Source: Pseudomonadota bacterium (GTDB lineage Bacteria; Pseudomonadota; Alphaproteobacteria; SMXQ01). Taken from it: 7,443 nucleotides of DNA. The stretch is from positions 1-7,443 of the forward strand of contig JADFPK010000082.1 in assembly GCA_022562375.1 (NCBI GenBank). Direction: 5' to 3'. Every line of letters begins with the position of its first letter. Positions within the stretch are counted from its first letter, which is position 1. The translations under genes were made by a program, and so were the position numbers. Below are positions 5,960-7,443 of this stretch, piece after piece. Below the pieces are notes generated by a model. That model ran no database searches. It was not told the origin of the DNA and saw only the letters and a list, made by a program, of their open reading frames with translations.

Positions 5960-6577
5960 CTACAGCACCTCCAGTTCGCCAAGCGCCGCGCGCAAATCCG
6001 CGGCGTCGGTAAAGTGGATGCCCTGGAAGCCGAGGGCGCGGGCGGCCTCGACGTTCTCCGGCTTGTCGTCGATGAACACCGTCTCGGCCGCCGTCAGACC
6101 CTGGGTGGCCAGCAGCAGCTCATAGATCTCCGCCTCCGGTTTGATCAGGCCAACCTCGCCGGAGACGACGATGGCCCGGAACCAGCCGAGGAAGCCGAAG
6201 CGGGACCGGGCGTGGGGATAGGTTTCGGCCGACCAGTTGGTCAGCGCGTATAACGGCGTGCCCTGGTCCTTGAGCTCGGCCAGGATCGCCACGGCGCCGT
6301 CGATCTCGCCGTTCAGCATCTCCGGCCAGCGCCCGTAATAGGCCTCGATCAGGGCCGCCTTGTCGGGATGGCGCGCTTTCAGCTCGGCGGCGGCCTCGGC
6401 GACCGGCCGGCCGGCGTCCTGGCGTTGGTTCCAGGCCGAATTACAGACGGTGGCGAGGAAATCCTCCATCTCGCCCGCGTCCTCGAACAGTTTGCGGTAG
6501 AGATAGCGCGGGTTCCAATCGATCAGCACCCCGCCGAGATCGAAGACGACGGCGCCTCGCGCGCCTCCCTCACCCAT
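5960..6577 (-). CDS. HAD-superfamily hydrolase (HAD-IA, YihX/haloacid dehalogenase-like)
   Basis: A 205-residue cytoplasmic hydrolase, probably a small-molecule phosphatase. Motif I is VVFDLGGVLIDWNP (10-23), with nucleophile Asp13. The usual second Asp, two residues on, is Gly15, as in the DLGN/DLGG branch that includes the YihX glucose-1-phosphatase. Motif II is ALTNWS (Thr113), motif III GLIKPEAEIY (Lys146), and motif IV FIDDKPENVEAA (Asp170, Asp171). A helical cap about residues 23-95 fits subclass C1. The ATG at 6577 follows a weak purine-rich site (CGGAAG, 5 bases upstream). It lies 81 bases after the ABC transporter gene and 42 bases before arsR on the same strand, so it may share the transporter's transcript, while arsR has its own promoter. 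Substrate cannot be told from sequence; a link to metalloid handling rests on position only. Confidence 0.88.
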   Translation of the reverse strand: MGEGGARGAVVFDLGGVLIDWNPRYLYRKLFEDAGEMEDFLATVCNSAWNQRQDAGRPVAEAAAELKARHPDKAALIEAYYGRWPEMLNGEIDGAVAILAELKDQGTPLYALTNWSAETYPHARSRFGFLGWFRAIVVSGEVGLIKPEAEIYELLLATQGLTAAETVFIDDKPENVEAARALGFQGIHFTDAADLRAALGELEVL

Positions 6578-6638
6578 GGTGCTTCCGCTCCCTCGACAAG
6601 TCCGTGCCGCTTCCCTGGCGGCAACCGCGATGAACGCC

Positions 6639-6656
6639 GATCCGGGCGCCTGGATC
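6639..6656. repeat. Inverted repeat directly after the ABC transporter stop
   Basis: GATCCGGGCGCCTGGATC is an 18-base near-palindrome with one mismatched pair, starting two bases past the TAG stop of the minus-strand transporter gene. It could form a stable hairpin in the message between the transporter and HAD genes. No T-run follows in either direction, so it is not a standard intrinsic terminator; it may stabilise the upstream transcript end or be chance. Confidence 0.35.
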
Positions 6657-6658
6657 TT

Positions 6659-7443
6659 CTAGAGATTCTCGTCGCCCAGGCCCTCGCTGGCAAGCGCCTC
6701 GCCGGCGAGCCGTTCGCCGAGATCCTCGATCGGGGTTTCCTCGAACTGCTTCGCCTCTTGCTGACGCGCCCACATGGCGGCGTACTGTCCGCCCTTGGCG
6801 AGAAGTTCGGCGTGACGGCCGCGTTCGACGACCGAACCGTCCTCGAGGACGATGATCTCATCCGCCTCGACCACGGTCGACAGGCGGTGGGCGATGATCA
6901 CGGTCGTGCGCTCGGCCGAGACTTCGTGAAGCGAGGCCTGAATTTCCTTTTCGGTCTTCGAATCGAGCGCCGAGGTCGCCTCGTCGAATACCAGGATGGC
7001 GGGCCGCTTGAGGATGGTGCGGGCGATGGCGACGCGCTGTTTCTCGCCGCCCGACAGCTTCAGGCCGCGCTCGCCGACCCTGGTGTCGTAGCCGGCGGGC
7101 GAGGAACGGATGAAGTCGTCGATGCGGGCGAGCTTGGCCGCCCGGTCGATGTCGTCATCGGACGCGCCGGACCGGCCGTAGGCGATGTTGTAACGGATGG
7201 TGTCGTTGAACAGCACCGTGTCCTGGGGCACGATGCCGATGGCGCCGCGCACGCTCGCTTGGGTGACGCTCTGGATGTCCTGGCCGTCGATGGAGACGGT
7301 CCCGCCGGTGACGTCGTAGAAACGGAACAACAGGCGCGAGATCGTCGACTTGCCGGCGCCGCTGGGGCCGACGATGGCGACCGTCTTGCCCGCCGGCACG
7401 GTGAAGGAGACATCCTTGAGGATGGGGCGGTCCGCCTCGTAGC
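6659..7443 (-). CDS. ABC exporter, C-terminal ATPase domain, Atm1/HMT-type (partial, 5' end beyond window)
   Basis: The last 260 residues of a half-size ABC exporter; the frame is open to the window edge, and the reading starts [13 protein letters not shown], typical of the beginning of this ATPase domain. In fragment numbering: Walker [10 protein letters not shown] (25-33), Q-loop PQDTVLFND (Gln73), signature LSGGEKQR (129-136), Walker [14 protein letters not shown] (149-161) and H-loop His185 (IIAHRLS), all intact. LLFRFYDV and the stretch [19 protein letters not shown] are characteristic of the Atm1/ABCB7/HMT1 group, whose bacterial members export glutathione-bound metals or sulfur compounds. 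The membrane domain, which would settle the substrate, lies outside. An acidic tail of about 30 residues follows the ATPase domain. It is first of four same-strand genes leading to arsR-aqpS. A lipid A or peptide exporter is a less likely alternative. Confidence 0.92.
   Translation of the reverse strand, partial: YEADRPILKDVSFTVPAGKTVAIVGPSGAGKSTISRLLFRFYDVTGGTVSIDGQDIQSVTQASVRGAIGIVPQDTVLFNDTIRYNIAYGRSGASDDDIDRAAKLARIDDFIRSSPAGYDTRVGERGLKLSGGEKQRVAIARTILKRPAILVFDEATSALDSKTEKEIQASLHEVSAERTTVIIAHRLSTVVEADEIIVLEDGSVVERGRHAELLAKGGQYAAMWARQQEAKQFEETPIEDLGERLAGEALASEGLGDENL

Noticed and set aside
5504..6253. A 249-codon plus-strand open frame across arsR and the HAD gene
   Set aside because: It crosses the arsR promoter and two genes with clear family motifs on the other strand, and its own translation is Arg-rich and unrecognisable.

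Overview
The window is a high-GC, gene-dense chromosomal segment. Protein character points to an alphaproteobacterium, possibly Rhodospirillales-like: a DAHL-type sensor kinase, a TPR/glycosyltransferase fusion, an arsR-aqpS pair of the kind known from rhizobia, and an Atm1-type exporter. The taxonomic placement is inference; there is no rRNA or other marker gene here. Six genes, all but one complete, fill almost the whole window. No gap is longer than about 140 bases, and there are no RNA genes, CRISPR arrays or insertion sequences that I can support.

Left part, plus strand (24-2848): a membrane-anchored di-heme cytochrome c peroxidase overlaps, by ATGA, a membrane histidine kinase whose periplasmic part looks like the all-helical DAHL sensor domain. 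The four-base overlap implies co-translation, so a periplasmic redox enzyme and a periplasm-facing sensor are made together. No response regulator is visible. Sampled GC in this part is about 48-58%, clearly lower than in the next gene.

Middle, plus strand (2887-4746): a cytoplasmic protein with about eight TPR units followed by a GT-B glycosyltransferase-like domain, very GC-rich (about 75% in a sampled line). Its start is uncertain (ATG 2887 or GTG 2977). It ends 12 bases from the end of a convergent minus-strand cluster.

Right part, minus strand, read from the right edge leftwards: the C-terminal ATPase domain of an Atm1/HMT-type ABC exporter (cut by the window edge), a HAD-family hydrolase with an altered first motif, an ArsR repressor with a CC-N5-C cysteine site, and an AqpS-like aquaglyceroporin. 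A perfect 16-bp palindrome lies inside the 17-bp spacer of a plausible promoter directly before arsR, and the spacing suggests a nearly leaderless arsR message. The aquaporin has Val where most aquaporins have the selectivity-filter Arg, as I recall for Sinorhizobium AqpS. Together these form a small arsenic-responsive unit that, unlike the rhizobial operon, has no arsC or arsH beside it. The neighbouring Atm1-type exporter may contribute to metal or metalloid handling, but that link is inference.

The points most worth a second look are the ArsR/AqpS unit (operator architecture, leaderless start, altered channel filter, missing reductase) and the peroxidase-sensor kinase pair.
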